Shown here piece by piece: positions 1 to 8,338 of a DNA stretch of 64,000 nt. The DNA is from Perlucidibaca piscinae DSM 21586. Its GTDB lineage: Bacteria; Pseudomonadota; Gammaproteobacteria; Pseudomonadales; Moraxellaceae. The translations under genes and the position numbers were made by a program. A model generated the notes under the pieces. It did no database searches. It had not been told where the DNA came from and worked only from the letters and a program-made list of their open reading frames with translations. The stretch lies in NCBI RefSeq assembly GCF_000420045.1, contig NZ_ATUE01000006.1, positions 1 through 64,000 on the forward strand, written 5' to 3'. Within the stretch, counting starts at the first letter, position 1; every line of letters begins with the position of its first letter.

Positions 1-234
1 CATCGGCAAAGGGTCTAACATGGCGGGCATCCGATAGGGTCTGGCGGTCAATCCACCCTGCCAGTCCTGTCGCCCATGCTTGCGCAACCAGACCAGAACC
101 GTCGACCGCCCCTGGATACCGTAGCGCACCTGCGCCTGCTTGTAACTCAGTTCGCCTTTTTCAACCTGCTCGACAACGGCGAGTTTAAAAGCCAGCGAGT
201 AATCCCCCTGCGTCCGCTTCACCTCAGCATTCAT
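1..234 (-). CDS. IS3-family transposase OrfA, N-terminal part (truncated by window edge)
   Basis: The ATG at 234 opens a frame that runs off the left edge without a stop (78 codons). The product begins MNAEVKRTQGDYSLAFKLAV and continues with KQAQVRYGIQGRSTVLVWLR, a helix-turn-helix of the kind found in IS3-group OrfA proteins, which bind the terminal repeats. OrfA is normally expressed with a downstream OrfB integrase by frameshifting; OrfB is outside the window. An upstream GGAG (minus strand, just before the start) fits a ribosome binding site. Whether the copy is intact cannot be told here. Confidence 0.75.
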   Translation of the reverse strand, partial: MNAEVKRTQGDYSLAFKLAVVEQVEKGELSYKQAQVRYGIQGRSTVLVWLRKHGRQDWQGGLTARPYRMPAMLDPLPM

Positions 235-287
235 CGCACTCTCCTGAAAACAGCATGGAAAGTGTCAACCTTATTCAGGACGAGACA
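1..287 (-). mobile_element. Terminal part of an IS3-family insertion sequence, cut by the window edge
   Basis: The first 287 bases are the start-proximal end of an insertion sequence read on the minus strand. It holds the first 78 codons of an OrfA-type transposase, and the rest lies outside the window. A candidate terminal inverted repeat occupies 263-287, reading TGTCTCGTCCTG onward on the minus strand. It begins TGTC and its inner edge reads GACA. The other end and any target duplication are not visible, so the exact boundary is inferred from this repeat alone. Confidence 0.7.
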
Positions 288-300
288 CGGCGAATGAAGA

Positions 301-323
301 AGCCCGCGCAAGCGGGCTTTTTC
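301..323. terminator. Hairpin terminator between IS and histidine kinase
   Basis: AGCCCGC-GCAA-GCGGGCT followed by a T run on the plus strand is a compact rho-independent terminator. It lies just outside the IS end. It would stop plus-strand transcription; the A-rich base on the other side makes weak bidirectional use possible. Confidence 0.7.
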
Positions 324-333
324 ATGGGTGCAA

Positions 334-451
334 GGGAAGGGCTGGTGGGAGGGTGCGCTGGAAAACCGTGCGAGGCATGGATGCCGAGCCCGAGCCCCCA
401 GGGATGGGTTCACGACGGGTTTTCCGGCACACCCTCCCACCAGCCCTTCCC
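334..451. repeat. Long inverted repeat with perfect 22-bp outer arms
   Basis: Positions 334-355 and 430-451 are perfect 22-bp inverted copies. Pairing continues imperfectly inward (TGGAAAACCG against CGGGTTTTCC). The core includes CATGGATG and CCCCCAGGGATGGGTTCACG, words that resemble the dispersed intergenic hairpin repeats seen in several GC-rich gamma- and betaproteobacteria. The element sits downstream of the histidine kinase stop codon (505), so it could act as a 3' mRNA-stabilising or terminating structure. No second copy was recognised in the window. Confidence 0.7.
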
Positions 452-504
452 ACCCCATGACGTCGTCTGTCCGGGGAGCGCGTGGCTTGCTCAGAGAATT
501 GGCG

Positions 505-1767
505 TCAGTGCAGCGTGTCAGCCGGCAGCGTCAGACGGAACACCGAGCCTTCGCCGAGCAGGCTTTCGGCGCTGATGTCGCCGCCGTGGGCGCGCATGAC
601 CTGGCGGCAGAAGGCCAGGCCGAGGCCGGTTGACGTGCCCATGACGCGGCGCAGCTTGAGGTCGCTGAACTTGTCGAAGATGTGCGCGATCTGGTCGGCG
701 GGTATGCCCAGGCCATTGTCGTGCACGCTCAGCTCCAGCTGGCCGTCTGCCCGTGTTGCGGCCTGCAGTGACACGCTGCCGCCATCCGGCGTGTGCTGGA
801 TGGCATTCGACAGCAGATTGATCAGCACCCGGCGTATCTTGTCGGCATCCAGGGAGACGCGGATATCCGCATCCGCAGCCTGACAGGACAGGCTGACGCC
901 CGCCTTGGCCGCCAGTTGCGAGACCTGCTCGATGGCGTCCTGCATGAGCGGTTCCAGCGCGACGGGCATGCAGTTCAGCTGGAGCTGGCCCGCTTCGCAC
1001 TTGCTGACGTCGAGAATCTCGTTGATCAGCTGCAGCAGGGAGTTGCCACCGCGCTGGGCAATTTCCAGGACCTGTTTCTGAGGGGCCTCCAGCGGTCCGA
1101 CCTCGCTTACCAGACTGAGGCCGGCAAGCAATGAGCTGAGCGGATTGCGCAGATCATGCACCAGCATCTGCAGCATGTCGTCGCGTTGCAGCTCGGTGGT
1201 GCGCAGCTGGTTGTACTGGTCCAGCAGACGGCCGGAGAGCATGCGCAGCTCGATCTCCGACATCACGGTCGCTGCAAGATCGCCAAGGATGCGTATGTCC
1301 GACTCGTTCCAGCGTCTGGGTGCGCCGGACATGACGCAGAGCGTGCCCAGGGTCTGGCGATCCGCGGAGACCAGCGGGATGGCCAGGTAGGCGAGGGCGC
1401 CGGCTGTGACCAGGTCATAGTCGCAGATGCGCTCGTCAAGACGGGTATCGTTGATCACCAGCGGGTCGACGGTGTCGACGATGTACTTGCAGAAGGTCTG
1501 TTCGACCGGCTTGCGGCGCAAGCTGGCCAGCGGCTCGCTGAGGCCGACATGGCTCTTGATGAACAGGCTCTCGCCATCGACCAGCGTGATGGCCGACAGC
1601 GGTGCATCCAGCAGGGTGCTGGCGAGACGGGTGATTCGGTCGAAGGCGGCTTCCGGGGGCGTGCCGAGCATGCCGGTGGCATGCAGCGCGGCCAGCCGCT
1701 CGGGGGCCTTGAGTCGCGTGCAGCCGGAGGTGGGGCACGCCGGATTGGTGATTGCCAGTTCGTTCAT
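505..1767 (-). CDS. GAF-domain sensor histidine kinase
   Basis: Cytosolic two-component histidine kinase of 420 residues from the ATG at 1767. An upstream TTG at 1812 would add 15 residues with no better ribosome site. A GAF sensory domain covers about residues 30-175. The HisKA dimerisation/phosphoacceptor site is VHDLRNP with His near 204. The ATPase shows an N box (LINLLSNAIQHTPDGG), G1 (DNGLGIP), an F box and G2 (GTSTGLGLAFCR). There is no membrane segment or signal peptide. No response regulator gene adjoins it, so partner and signal are unknown. It is transcribed toward the inverted repeat at 334-451. Confidence 0.85.
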   Translation of the reverse strand: MNELAITNPACPTSGCTRLKAPERLAALHATGMLGTPPEAAFDRITRLASTLLDAPLSAITLVDGESLFIKSHVGLSEPLASLRRKPVEQTFCKYIVDTVDPLVINDTRLDERICDYDLVTAGALAYLAIPLVSADRQTLGTLCVMSGAPRRWNESDIRILGDLAATVMSEIELRMLSGRLLDQYNQLRTTELQRDDMLQMLVHDLRNPLSSLLAGLSLVSEVGPLEAPQKQVLEIAQRGGNSLLQLINEILDVSKCEAGQLQLNCMPVALEPLMQDAIEQVSQLAAKAGVSLSCQAADADIRVSLDADKIRRVLINLLSNAIQHTPDGGSVSLQAATRADGQLELSVHDNGLGIPADQIAHIFDKFSDLKLRRVMGTSTGLGLAFCRQVMRAHGGDISAESLLGEGSVFRLTLPADTLH

Positions 1768-1881
1768 CGCCACACCACAGGGCCGGTTCAGTCTTGCCGG
1801 ATTGCTGCTCAATGCGGACAGTCTAATGGCCTGCAGTACAGGAATACGCTGATTTTTCTGAGTGCTTTTGTTGTGCGGATG

Positions 1882-2106
1882 TCACGCGCAGGCTGTTGTC
1901 ATGATGCCCATGACCAGGTTCTGCAGAGCATGTCGTGGCGGGTGATCATGGCGGGAGCCTTCTCCCGCCATGTCGATGCGGTGCTTGTGACCGCGGATCT
2001 GCTGTTGCCGGTACTTGCGATCGGTATGCGGACCGGTTCCGGTTGATGGTGCGTGCTTGGCGACCAGATTGTTCTCGCGCCTGGCCGGGCGCATCTTCTT
2101 GACCAT
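1882..2106 (-). CDS. Small basic protein of unknown function
   Basis: A 74-residue frame preceded by a strong ribosome site, AGGAGGGAG, five bases before the ATG at 2106, which argues it is translated. The product is rich in Arg, Lys and His (MVKKMRPARRENNLVAKHA, later HTDRKY and GHKHR). The NLVAKHA...HTDRK pattern resembles short uncharacterised proteins common in Pseudomonadales; that similarity is from memory. The last third is less basic and may be poorly conserved. It lies between the histidine kinase and the flavoprotein gene on the same strand. Function unknown; nucleic-acid binding is only a guess from charge. Confidence 0.5.
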   Translation of the reverse strand: MVKKMRPARRENNLVAKHAPSTGTGPHTDRKYRQQQIRGHKHRIDMAGEGSRHDHPPRHALQNLVMGIMTTACA

Positions 2107-2187
2107 GACTCCCTCCTGATTCGGGACGGAAATAGTGCGACAACGATCGGGTGCTGACGACCGCTTTCCGGCTCAAGGTGTAACCAA

Positions 2188-3222
2188 TCATTCCGTGCCG
2201 TGATCATGCGCCATGAGCATGGCCTCCGCCACCGCCCGGGCACTGGCCAGGGCATCGCCGGCGGTCGCGCCCAGGCAGCTGTCGCCGGCCACCCAGAGCC
2301 CGTGCTGGCCCGCCAGGAAGGGCCGACCCAGGGCCTGCCCGGTGACCGCGTAGCGCCAGCGGTGCAGGTGCGTGAACAGGCTGGCGGTCGAGCAGCCGAG
2401 GTGGCTGGCGGCCAGCATGAGCAGCTGCTCACGCACCGCGTCGGCATCGTGCTCGAGGTGTGCCGCTGACCAGTCAGCCGTGGCATGAATGGCATAACGC
2501 GGACTGCCGCCGGCACCCGGACGACGGTGCTCATGCACCACCAGGGCCAGGCCGCTGGCCGATGCCGGACGCTCGATGAATCCGGTGCCGGCTGTCGGTG
2601 CGGCGTCAGGTGGCGAGGCCGGCACCCAGAGCAGTGACCAGCAGGGCACCTGGGTCACTCCCTGCCAGTCATCCAGCAGGTCGGCCTGTTCAGCGGCAGT
2701 GCCGGCATCGGCCTGCAGGAGCGCGCGTCCCTGCACCGGTGGCGTGGTCAGCAGCACGCCATGGAACGGACCGATGGCCGCCTCCTGCTCGCGGCACAAC
2801 AGCCACCAGCCGCTGACATCGCGCCACAGGCGCGTGACGGTGTGTTCGCAGCGCAGGTCCAGCGTACCTGACCAGGCGGCCGCCAGTGCATTCAGGCTGG
2901 GCAGCATGCTGAATCCATCCTGGTCGCCGGCCGCCAGCGCAGGCAGGGCGTGCAGTGGCTCCCACGCCAGATCCTTCGCGAGGCCCGCCGACCGGGTCGC
3001 ACCCAGCACCTCGGCCAGCCAGTCCGGCGACGCGCTGCCGGTACTCAGCACCGGCGCGCCATGCGCCATCAGTCCCCAGTCGCTGCGACGCACGGCGAGG
3101 CGTCCCCCCGGACGGCGCGCCTTGTCGAACACGGTGACACGCGCTCCGGCGGCCTGCAGCTGACGGGCGGCATGAAGACCGCAGATGCCGGCACCGATCA
3201 CGGCCCAGTGACGATTGCTCAT
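2188..3222 (-). CDS. Renalase-like FAD-dependent amine oxidase family protein
   Basis: A 344-residue flavoprotein. The N-terminus carries the Rossmann dinucleotide motif VIGAGICGLHAARQL, an acid-ended second strand (VTVFDKA) and then RRPGGRL, the FAD-contacting signature of the renalase/amine-oxidase family. The C-terminus (GLWVAGDSCLGATAGDA) matches the second FAD-binding stretch near the flavin ring. The bacterial relatives oxidise NAD(P)H isomers or have unknown substrates, so the reaction is not assigned. It is divergent from the hydrolase at 3340, with about 115 bases of shared promoter space. Confidence 0.8.
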   Translation of the reverse strand: MSNRHWAVIGAGICGLHAARQLQAAGARVTVFDKARRPGGRLAVRRSDWGLMAHGAPVLSTGSASPDWLAEVLGATRSAGLAKDLAWEPLHALPALAAGDQDGFSMLPSLNALAAAWSGTLDLRCEHTVTRLWRDVSGWWLLCREQEAAIGPFHGVLLTTPPVQGRALLQADAGTAAEQADLLDDWQGVTQVPCWSLLWVPASPPDAAPTAGTGFIERPASASGLALVVHEHRRPGAGGSPRYAIHATADWSAAHLEHDADAVREQLLMLAASHLGCSTASLFTHLHRWRYAVTGQALGRPFLAGQHGLWVAGDSCLGATAGDALASARAVAEAMLMAHDHGTE

Positions 3223-3339
3223 GGTGTCGCACTGCCTCTTGCCTGAAAGCGTGGCAAGCTAGCGCTTTGCATCAACGCTGGCGATGCGACAAATGGTGCG
3301 GTGTCTGACGCAGGCGGATCGGAACAGGAAATGCGCGAG

Positions 3340-4329
3340 ATGAGTCTGTGGATGTGGCTGGGCGCGGGGGTCACCGCGCTGGCGCTGGTGTTGCTGGCGT
3401 GGACCCTGGCGGGGCAGTGGCTGATTGCGCGCGCGCACCCGCCGGCGGGCCAGTTCATCACCGTTGATGGCGTGCGTCTGCACTACGTGGTGGCCGGCGA
3501 GGGACCTCCCGTGTTGCTGGTGCATGGCGCCAGCTCCAACCTGCAGGAGTTCACCAGCAGCCTGCTGCCCGAGCTCGCGCGTCGGCATCGCGTCATCGCC
3601 TTTGATCGTCCCGGCTTCGGCCACAGCCAGCGGCCATCAGGCCCTGGCTGGCTGGACCCGCGCCAGCAGGCCGAGCTGCTGCTCAAGGCTGGTGAGCAGC
3701 TGGGCATGCGCCAGCCCTTGCTGGTGGGGCACTCCTGGGGCGGCGCCGTGGTCATGGCGGCACTGGTGCACTTGCCCGAGCGCATCCGTGGTGGCGTGCT
3801 GCTGGGCGGCGTGGCCGGACACTGGGCCGGCCCGCTGAGCTGGACCTACAGCGTCGGCGACCTGCCGGTGCTGGGGCGTCTGTTCGCCTGGTTGCTGGTG
3901 TATCCGCTGGGGCAGTTCCTGGTCGAGCAGGGCAGTCAGGAGGTGCTGGCTCCGGATCCGCTGCCCAGCGGTCATGTCGAGCGCACCGCCGTCAAGCTGG
4001 CGCTGCGACCGTCGCAGTTTCTCGTCAACGTGCAGGACACGCTGCGTCTGAACGAGTTCATGCAGCTGCTCAGCCGCGACTATGACCGAATTCGCCAGCC
4101 GCTGCTGATCATCCATGGCGAGCGTGACGTGCTGGTTCCGTTCTGGAACCACGGCCGTCGCGTGCTGCCGGTGGTCCCGCACAGCGAGCTGGTGCTGCTG
4201 CCGGCCACCGGCCATGCCCCGCACCACACCCGCACCGATGAGGTGGCGGCGGCCATCGACCGCTTCAGCATGGCGCATGCGCCGCAGTCGGGCGACGACG
4301 ACCTGCGCCAGGCCAGTCTGCGACCATGA
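3340..4329 (+). CDS. Membrane-anchored alpha/beta hydrolase
   Basis: An alpha/beta hydrolase of about 329 residues. The N-terminal hydrophobic stretch (WMWLGAGVTALALVLLAW) is one membrane anchor or uncleaved signal. The catalytic triad is visible: the nucleophile Ser near 132 in GHSWGG, Asp in GERDVLVP and His in GHAPHH; the oxyanion region is VHGASSN. Start: AGGA ends nine bases before the ATG at 3340; in-frame ATG 3331 and GTG 3301 lie upstream, but 3331 is too close to the AGGA. Its stop overlaps the next gene by four bases (ATGA), implying an operon. Substrate unknown. Confidence 0.82.
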   Translation: MSLWMWLGAGVTALALVLLAWTLAGQWLIARAHPPAGQFITVDGVRLHYVVAGEGPPVLLVHGASSNLQEFTSSLLPELARRHRVIAFDRPGFGHSQRPSGPGWLDPRQQAELLLKAGEQLGMRQPLLVGHSWGGAVVMAALVHLPERIRGGVLLGGVAGHWAGPLSWTYSVGDLPVLGRLFAWLLVYPLGQFLVEQGSQEVLAPDPLPSGHVERTAVKLALRPSQFLVNVQDTLRLNEFMQLLSRDYDRIRQPLLIIHGERDVLVPFWNHGRRVLPVVPHSELVLLPATGHAPHHTRTDEVAAAIDRFSMAHAPQSGDDDLRQASLRP

Positions 4330-5459
4330 CGCTGCGTGTGCTGGGCTCGCTGGCGGATATCCCCGCCGAACGCTGGGATGCCTGGGTGCCGGACGACAAC
4401 CCCTTCCTGCGGCACGGGTTCCTGAGCGCGCTCGAGGACAGCGGCAGTGTCGGTGCCGCGCGCGGCTGGCAGCCGGCACATGCGCTCTGGCAGGACGCTC
4501 GGGGTGAGCCGGTGGCGGCCATGCCGGGCTGGCTAAAGACCCATTCACGTGGCGAGTACGTGTTTGACCAGGGTTGGGCCGAGGCCGCCTGGCGCGCCGG
4601 CATCGATTACTACCCCAAGTGGCTGTCGGCGATTCCCTTCACGCCCATCACCGGGCCGCGCCTGCTGGGCGATGCCTCGGTCGCGGCGGACCTGCTGCAG
4701 GCGCTGACGGACTGTCCGGAGCTTGCCGGCGTGTCGGGCTGGCACATCAACTTCACGCCGCCGGATGACGACGCCCTGTTTGGCTATGATCCGGACTGGC
4801 TGCCGCGTCAGGATTGCCAGTATCACTGGCAAAACCCCGGCTACGCCAGCTTTGCGGACTTTCTTGCGGCGCTGCGTTCGGACCGGCGCAAGAAGATTCG
4901 TCAGGAGCGCCAGCGCCTGGCCGGCGAGGGCCTGGCGTTCGAGTGGCTGGGAGGCAGTGCAGTCAGCGACGTCTTGCTTGGTGATCTTTACGCCTGCTAT
5001 GCCATGACCTACCGGGTGCGCGGCCAGCGTCCCTACCTCACGCCGACGTTCTTTCGCCTGCTCTGCGAGCGACTGGGCGATGTCGTGCAGTGGTTGTGCG
5101 TGCGCCGTGACGGGCAGGTGATCGCGATGGCCATGTTCCTGCGTGGCAGCCAGACGCTGTACGGGCGCTACTGGGGGGCACTGGAGGATGTGCCGCTACT
5201 GCATTTCGAGACCTGTCTGTACCGGGGCATCGAGTACGCCATCGCTCACGGCTTCACACGCTTCGACGCCGGTGCCCAGGGCGAACACAAGCTGGTGCGC
5301 GGGTTCTCGCCGGTACTCACGCGCTCCTGGCATCGCCTGCGGCATCCCGGCCTGCAGCGTGCGGTGGGCGACTTCCTGCAGCGCGAGCGGGCGGCGGTGG
5401 CGGACTATCGGGAGAGGGCGGAGGTGGCGTGTCCGTATCGGCGCGATGCGTCCGGTTGA
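4326..5459 (+). CDS. FemAB-like (DUF482) GNAT-superfamily acyltransferase
   Basis: A 377-residue protein of the FemAB-like/DUF482 group, which has tandem GNAT folds and is often annotated 'peptidogalycan biosynthesis protein'. Family signs are the N-terminal NPFLRHGFLSALE, the middle SDRRKKIRQERQ and the C-terminal segment RFDAGAQGEHKLVRGFSP. No signal peptide is present, so it should act in the cytoplasm. The four-base overlap with the hydrolase upstream indicates translational coupling. The true substrate of DUF482 proteins is not established; aminoacyl or acyl transfer is the family expectation only. Confidence 0.82.
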   Translation: MTLRVLGSLADIPAERWDAWVPDDNPFLRHGFLSALEDSGSVGAARGWQPAHALWQDARGEPVAAMPGWLKTHSRGEYVFDQGWAEAAWRAGIDYYPKWLSAIPFTPITGPRLLGDASVAADLLQALTDCPELAGVSGWHINFTPPDDDALFGYDPDWLPRQDCQYHWQNPGYASFADFLAALRSDRRKKIRQERQRLAGEGLAFEWLGGSAVSDVLLGDLYACYAMTYRVRGQRPYLTPTFFRLLCERLGDVVQWLCVRRDGQVIAMAMFLRGSQTLYGRYWGALEDVPLLHFETCLYRGIEYAIAHGFTRFDAGAQGEHKLVRGFSPVLTRSWHRLRHPGLQRAVGDFLQRERAAVADYRERAEVACPYRRDASG

Positions 5460-5485
5460 GCTGAGCAGCTTCGCTCTGGCTGCCA

Positions 5486-6187
5486 CTACCTCGGGCTGTT
5501 GGCGCCGGTGTCTATGATGCGGTGAAAGCGGATGTGGCTGCCGTTCAGTCCATCGTCCGTCAGCACTGGCGCAATGGTTGACGGCATGTCATCACATGCC
5601 AGCGCCAGCGCCACTTCGGCCTCCCTGAAGAGCCAGCTGCCAGCCTGTCCGGACGTGTCATTCGCGGTCACCGGCGTGGTCTTGAGCGTGGTCAGAAGAC
5701 TGGGGCTCAGAGCGGCTGCATGCTGCTTGATCCAGGCCTCCTTGAGCGTCCAGATCTCAAGAAAGCGGAGTATGGCGTCTTCCTCCGTGAGGGTGTCGAG
5801 CTCCGCTGCCTCATCGCGATGGCAGGCGAGCTCCGCCAGATCGGCAATGATCCGTCCCGGTGTGTGTTGCTCGACGTCTATTCCGACGGGCCTGTCGGCA
5901 ATCGCGCAGGCTACCCACGGACCGCTGTGAGCAACCGACAGGCAGATCCCCGGCGCGTTCAGAAGCCGGGGAGGGCCGTCAGGCTGGCGACGAATTTCCC
6001 AATGTGACGGGAGGCCACCGAGTGTTTTCGAGAGCAGATCGCGCAGGAGGTGGCGTCCGGCGAGGAATTGCAGGCGACGTTGTTCACGCGAGATGGCGCA
6101 GGCTTCCGCCCGGTCGCCAGGGACCGGGCAGCGCGCGATTTCGGCAAACTGTGCGGCCGTGAATCGCGACAACGTCAGCGTGAGCAC
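5486..6187 (-). CDS. 4'-phosphopantetheinyl transferase family protein (APE locus)
   Basis: Transfers phosphopantetheine from CoA to the serine of acyl carrier proteins. Sfp-type motifs are clear: GIDVEQ (about residues 102-107, Mg2+ and CoA binding) and FLEIWTLKEAWIK (about 141-153). The best start is GTG at 6187 (233 residues), placed two bases after the stop of the upstream gene; the frame stays open to 6256 but that part overlaps the neighbour. It is the last gene of the minus-strand aryl polyene block, so its natural targets are probably the two ACPs at 21585-22117. Confidence 0.8.
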   Translation of the reverse strand: MLTLTLSRFTAAQFAEIARCPVPGDRAEACAISREQRRLQFLAGRHLLRDLLSKTLGGLPSHWEIRRQPDGPPRLLNAPGICLSVAHSGPWVACAIADRPVGIDVEQHTPGRIIADLAELACHRDEAAELDTLTEEDAILRFLEIWTLKEAWIKQHAAALSPSLLTTLKTTPVTANDTSGQAGSWLFREAEVALALACDDMPSTIAPVLTDDGLNGSHIRFHRIIDTGANSPR

Positions 6188-6189
6188 AC

Positions 6190-6630
6190 TCAGCGATTGA
6201 TGACGGCGTAATCGCCCTTGAGCGTGGTGCCAACAACAAAGGCGCCGGCATGGCACTCATAGGTTGTGCTGCTGCGTGTTTCATTGCGCTTGTAGAAGCT
6301 GGTCATGTTGACGACCGCGTTGGCGCCGCGCTGCTTGGCCGAGTTCTGGAAGGCGATCAGTGCCGACAGGGCTGCCCAGCGACAGCCTTCTTCATCCGAC
6401 TTGTTGAAGCCGTTGGTCTTCTTGTTCGAAATGTCGCTGCCCAGGGTGCGAGCGACTTTCGGCGTCTTCTGACCGGCCAGATAGAACTTCACGCTGCCGT
6501 CCAGCTTGCCGGTCGACTCGCCAAAGGCGATCACATCTGCCAAGGGAAGGTTGTGCGTGGTATCGCGAGCCTGTGCCAGCGGGCTGGCGGTCATGGCGAA
6601 AAGGGTCGTGAGCAGCAGAATCTTGCGCAT
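6190..6630 (-). CDS. Periplasmic protein of the family misnamed 'excinuclease ATPase subunit'
   Basis: A 146-residue exported protein. Residues 1-21 form a signal peptide ending ASPLAQA. The mature part matches, from memory, a widespread small family in Pseudomonadales with DGSVKFYLAG, KSDEEGC, GANAVVNMTSFYKRNE and ECHAG..V..TTLKGDYA. Databases often label it excinuclease subunit A, which is wrong because it has no ATPase motifs. It has conserved cysteines in EEGC and YECHAG that may form a disulphide. It sits between a lipoprotein gene and the PPTase gene on the same strand. Function unknown. Confidence 0.75.
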   Translation of the reverse strand: MRKILLLTTLFAMTASPLAQARDTTHNLPLADVIAFGESTGKLDGSVKFYLAGQKTPKVARTLGSDISNKKTNGFNKSDEEGCRWAALSALIAFQNSAKQRGANAVVNMTSFYKRNETRSSTTYECHAGAFVVGTTLKGDYAVINR

Positions 6631-6658
6631 GTGATTTTCTCGTTGGTGTGTTCAGGGG

Positions 6659-7069
6659 TCACGGGTTCTGAAGATAAAGCTGGCGGTAGATGTCCGCTTC
6701 CAGGCGACGCTGCCAGGCCAGCGCCTTGCGGTGGATGGAATCGTCATCCTGATCCAGATTGCGGCTGCCTGTGATGCGTGAGCTGAACTGCTTGTCATCG
6801 TATTGGATGGTCAGCTGCAGATAGTGCTGCCTGACACGAAGCCCCAGGATCTGCTTGCCCGGTTCGCGTGACTCCACGGCCCACATGCCGCCTGCCCAGG
6901 CAGAGCGGCGATTGGCATCGCGGATGGCCTGATCGATTGACGCCTCCACCTGTGCGGTGGACAGCCCGGCGCGAATCGCCATGGGCGGCGGATTTTCCAG
7001 GCGTGCCGAGGTGCAGCCCGCGAGTGCCAATGGCAGCAGAAACATGCACAGCAACAGTGATCGGATCAT
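6659..7069 (-). CDS. Small lipoprotein
   Basis: A 136-residue predicted lipoprotein. The signal sequence MIRSLLLCMFLLPLALAGC carries a lipobox (LAGC), with Cys19 as the lipidated residue. The mature protein begins TSARLENPPPM and continues as a mixed alpha/beta domain (IRAGLSTAQVEASIDQAI; QHYLQLTIQYDD). It was not recognised as a named family. It lies 33 bases downstream of the ketosynthase stop and 28 bases upstream of the secreted protein gene, and is probably co-transcribed with both. A link to polyene export or envelope placement is possible but rests on position alone. Confidence 0.7.
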   Translation of the reverse strand: MIRSLLLCMFLLPLALAGCTSARLENPPPMAIRAGLSTAQVEASIDQAIRDANRRSAWAGGMWAVESREPGKQILGLRVRQHYLQLTIQYDDKQFSSRITGSRNLDQDDDSIHRKALAWQRRLEADIYRQLYLQNP

Positions 7070-7102
7070 GCCATTCCTCCTTGAACGGTCCTGTCTGCCT
7101 AT

Positions 7103-8338
7103 TCAGTCCGGCCAGCGCCGGAAGATCAGCGAGGTGTTGATGCCACCGAAGGCGAAGTTGTTGCTCATCACCACGTCGGTGTCCATGCTTCGTCCACTTC
7201 CGGTCAGATAGTCCAGATCTCCGCAGCGCGGGTCAAGGCTGGTCAGATTAAGCGTGGGTGCAAACCAGCCGGAACGCATCATCTCCACCGTCATCCAGGC
7301 TTCGAGCGCGCCGCAGGCACCCAGGGTGTGTCCCATGTAGCTCTTCAGCGAGCTGATGGCGATGCGCGCGCCGAAAATCTGGTGCGTGGCCTGGCTTTCG
7401 GCGACGTCGCCATGGTCGGTCGCGGTGCCATGCGCATTCACGTAGCGGATGTCGGCTGCCGCCAGATTGGCATCCTCGAGTGCAAGTTGCATGGCGATGG
7501 CCATGGTGTCGGCATTGGGCTGCGTGATGTGGCGACCATCGCTGTTGGTGCCGTAGCCTATGACTTCCGCCAGGATGTGCGCGCCTCGCGCGCGGGCATG
7601 CTCGAGTTCTTCCAGCACCAGGGTGCAGGCACCTTCGCCCAGCACCAGACCGTCACGCTCGCGGTCGAACGGACGCGGTGTCAGTTCCGGTGCCCGGTTG
7701 TGCCGGGTGCTGGTGGCGAACAGCGTGTCGAACACGGCCGCTTCGGTGACATCAAGCTCTTCGGCACCACCGGCCAGCATGACCACCTGCTTGCCGGCAC
7801 GGATCATCTCGTAGGCGTAGCCTATGCCCTGGCTGCCCGAGGTGCAGGCGCTGGACGTGGTCACGATGCGTCCGGTCAGTCCGAAGAACACCCCGATGTT
7901 CACTGCCGCCGTGTGCGACATCATCTTGATGTAGGTGGTTGCCGTGATGCCTTCGGTGGTCTTGCTGTGCAGCATCCTGCCGAAGTCGCCAATGGCTTCG
8001 GGGGAGCCGGCCGACGAACCGTAGGAGATGCCGGTGCGGCCGCTGGTCAGGATGGGGTCGTTGAGCAGGCCGGCATTTTCCAGTGCCAGTTCGCTGGCAC
8101 GGGTTGCCATCAGGGACACGCGTCCCATGCTGCGCGTGGATTTGCGGTTGTAGCGATCGGCTGGCAGGGTGAACTCGGCGGCGGGGGCGCCGACCCGGGT
8201 CAGCAGACCCGCGTAGTCTTCCCAGCCCGGCATGATGCGGACGGCATTGCGACCGCTGCGCAGGTGCGCCTCGACGGTCGGCCAGTCGTGGCCCAGCGGG
8301 CTGAGTGCTCCAACTCCGGTAATGACGACGCGTTTCAT
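7103..8338 (-). CDS. Beta-ketoacyl-ACP synthase, aryl polyene type
   Basis: A FabF-like condensing enzyme of 411 residues that extends the polyene chain with malonyl-ACP. The catalytic triad is complete: Cys165 in TSSACTSGS, His303 in NAHGTATDHGD and His337 in KSYMGHTLGACG. The start ATG overlaps the stop of the reductase gene by four bases (ATGA). In characterised APE loci the main ketosynthase works with a chain-length-factor partner; this locus has two catalytically complete ketosynthases plus one CLF-like protein. Which of the two pairs with the CLF cannot be decided from sequence. Confidence 0.9.
   Translation of the reverse strand: MKRVVITGVGALSPLGHDWPTVEAHLRSGRNAVRIMPGWEDYAGLLTRVGAPAAEFTLPADRYNRKSTRSMGRVSLMATRASELALENAGLLNDPILTSGRTGISYGSSAGSPEAIGDFGRMLHSKTTEGITATTYIKMMSHTAAVNIGVFFGLTGRIVTTSSACTSGSQGIGYAYEMIRAGKQVVMLAGGAEELDVTEAAVFDTLFATSTRHNRAPELTPRPFDRERDGLVLGEGACTLVLEELEHARARGAHILAEVIGYGTNSDGRHITQPNADTMAIAMQLALEDANLAAADIRYVNAHGTATDHGDVAESQATHQIFGARIAISSLKSYMGHTLGACGALEAWMTVEMMRSGWFAPTLNLTSLDPRCGDLDYLTGSGRSMDTDVVMSNNFAFGGINTSLIFRRWPD

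Noticed and set aside
1899..2534. Minus-strand frame of 211 codons overlapping the small basic protein and the flavoprotein
   Set aside because: Overlaps two better-supported genes, low-complexity Arg/Pro/Ser/Thr content.
6190..6630. Annotation as excinuclease ABC subunit A
   Set aside because: Signal peptide and small size; no Walker or zinc-finger motifs of UvrA.
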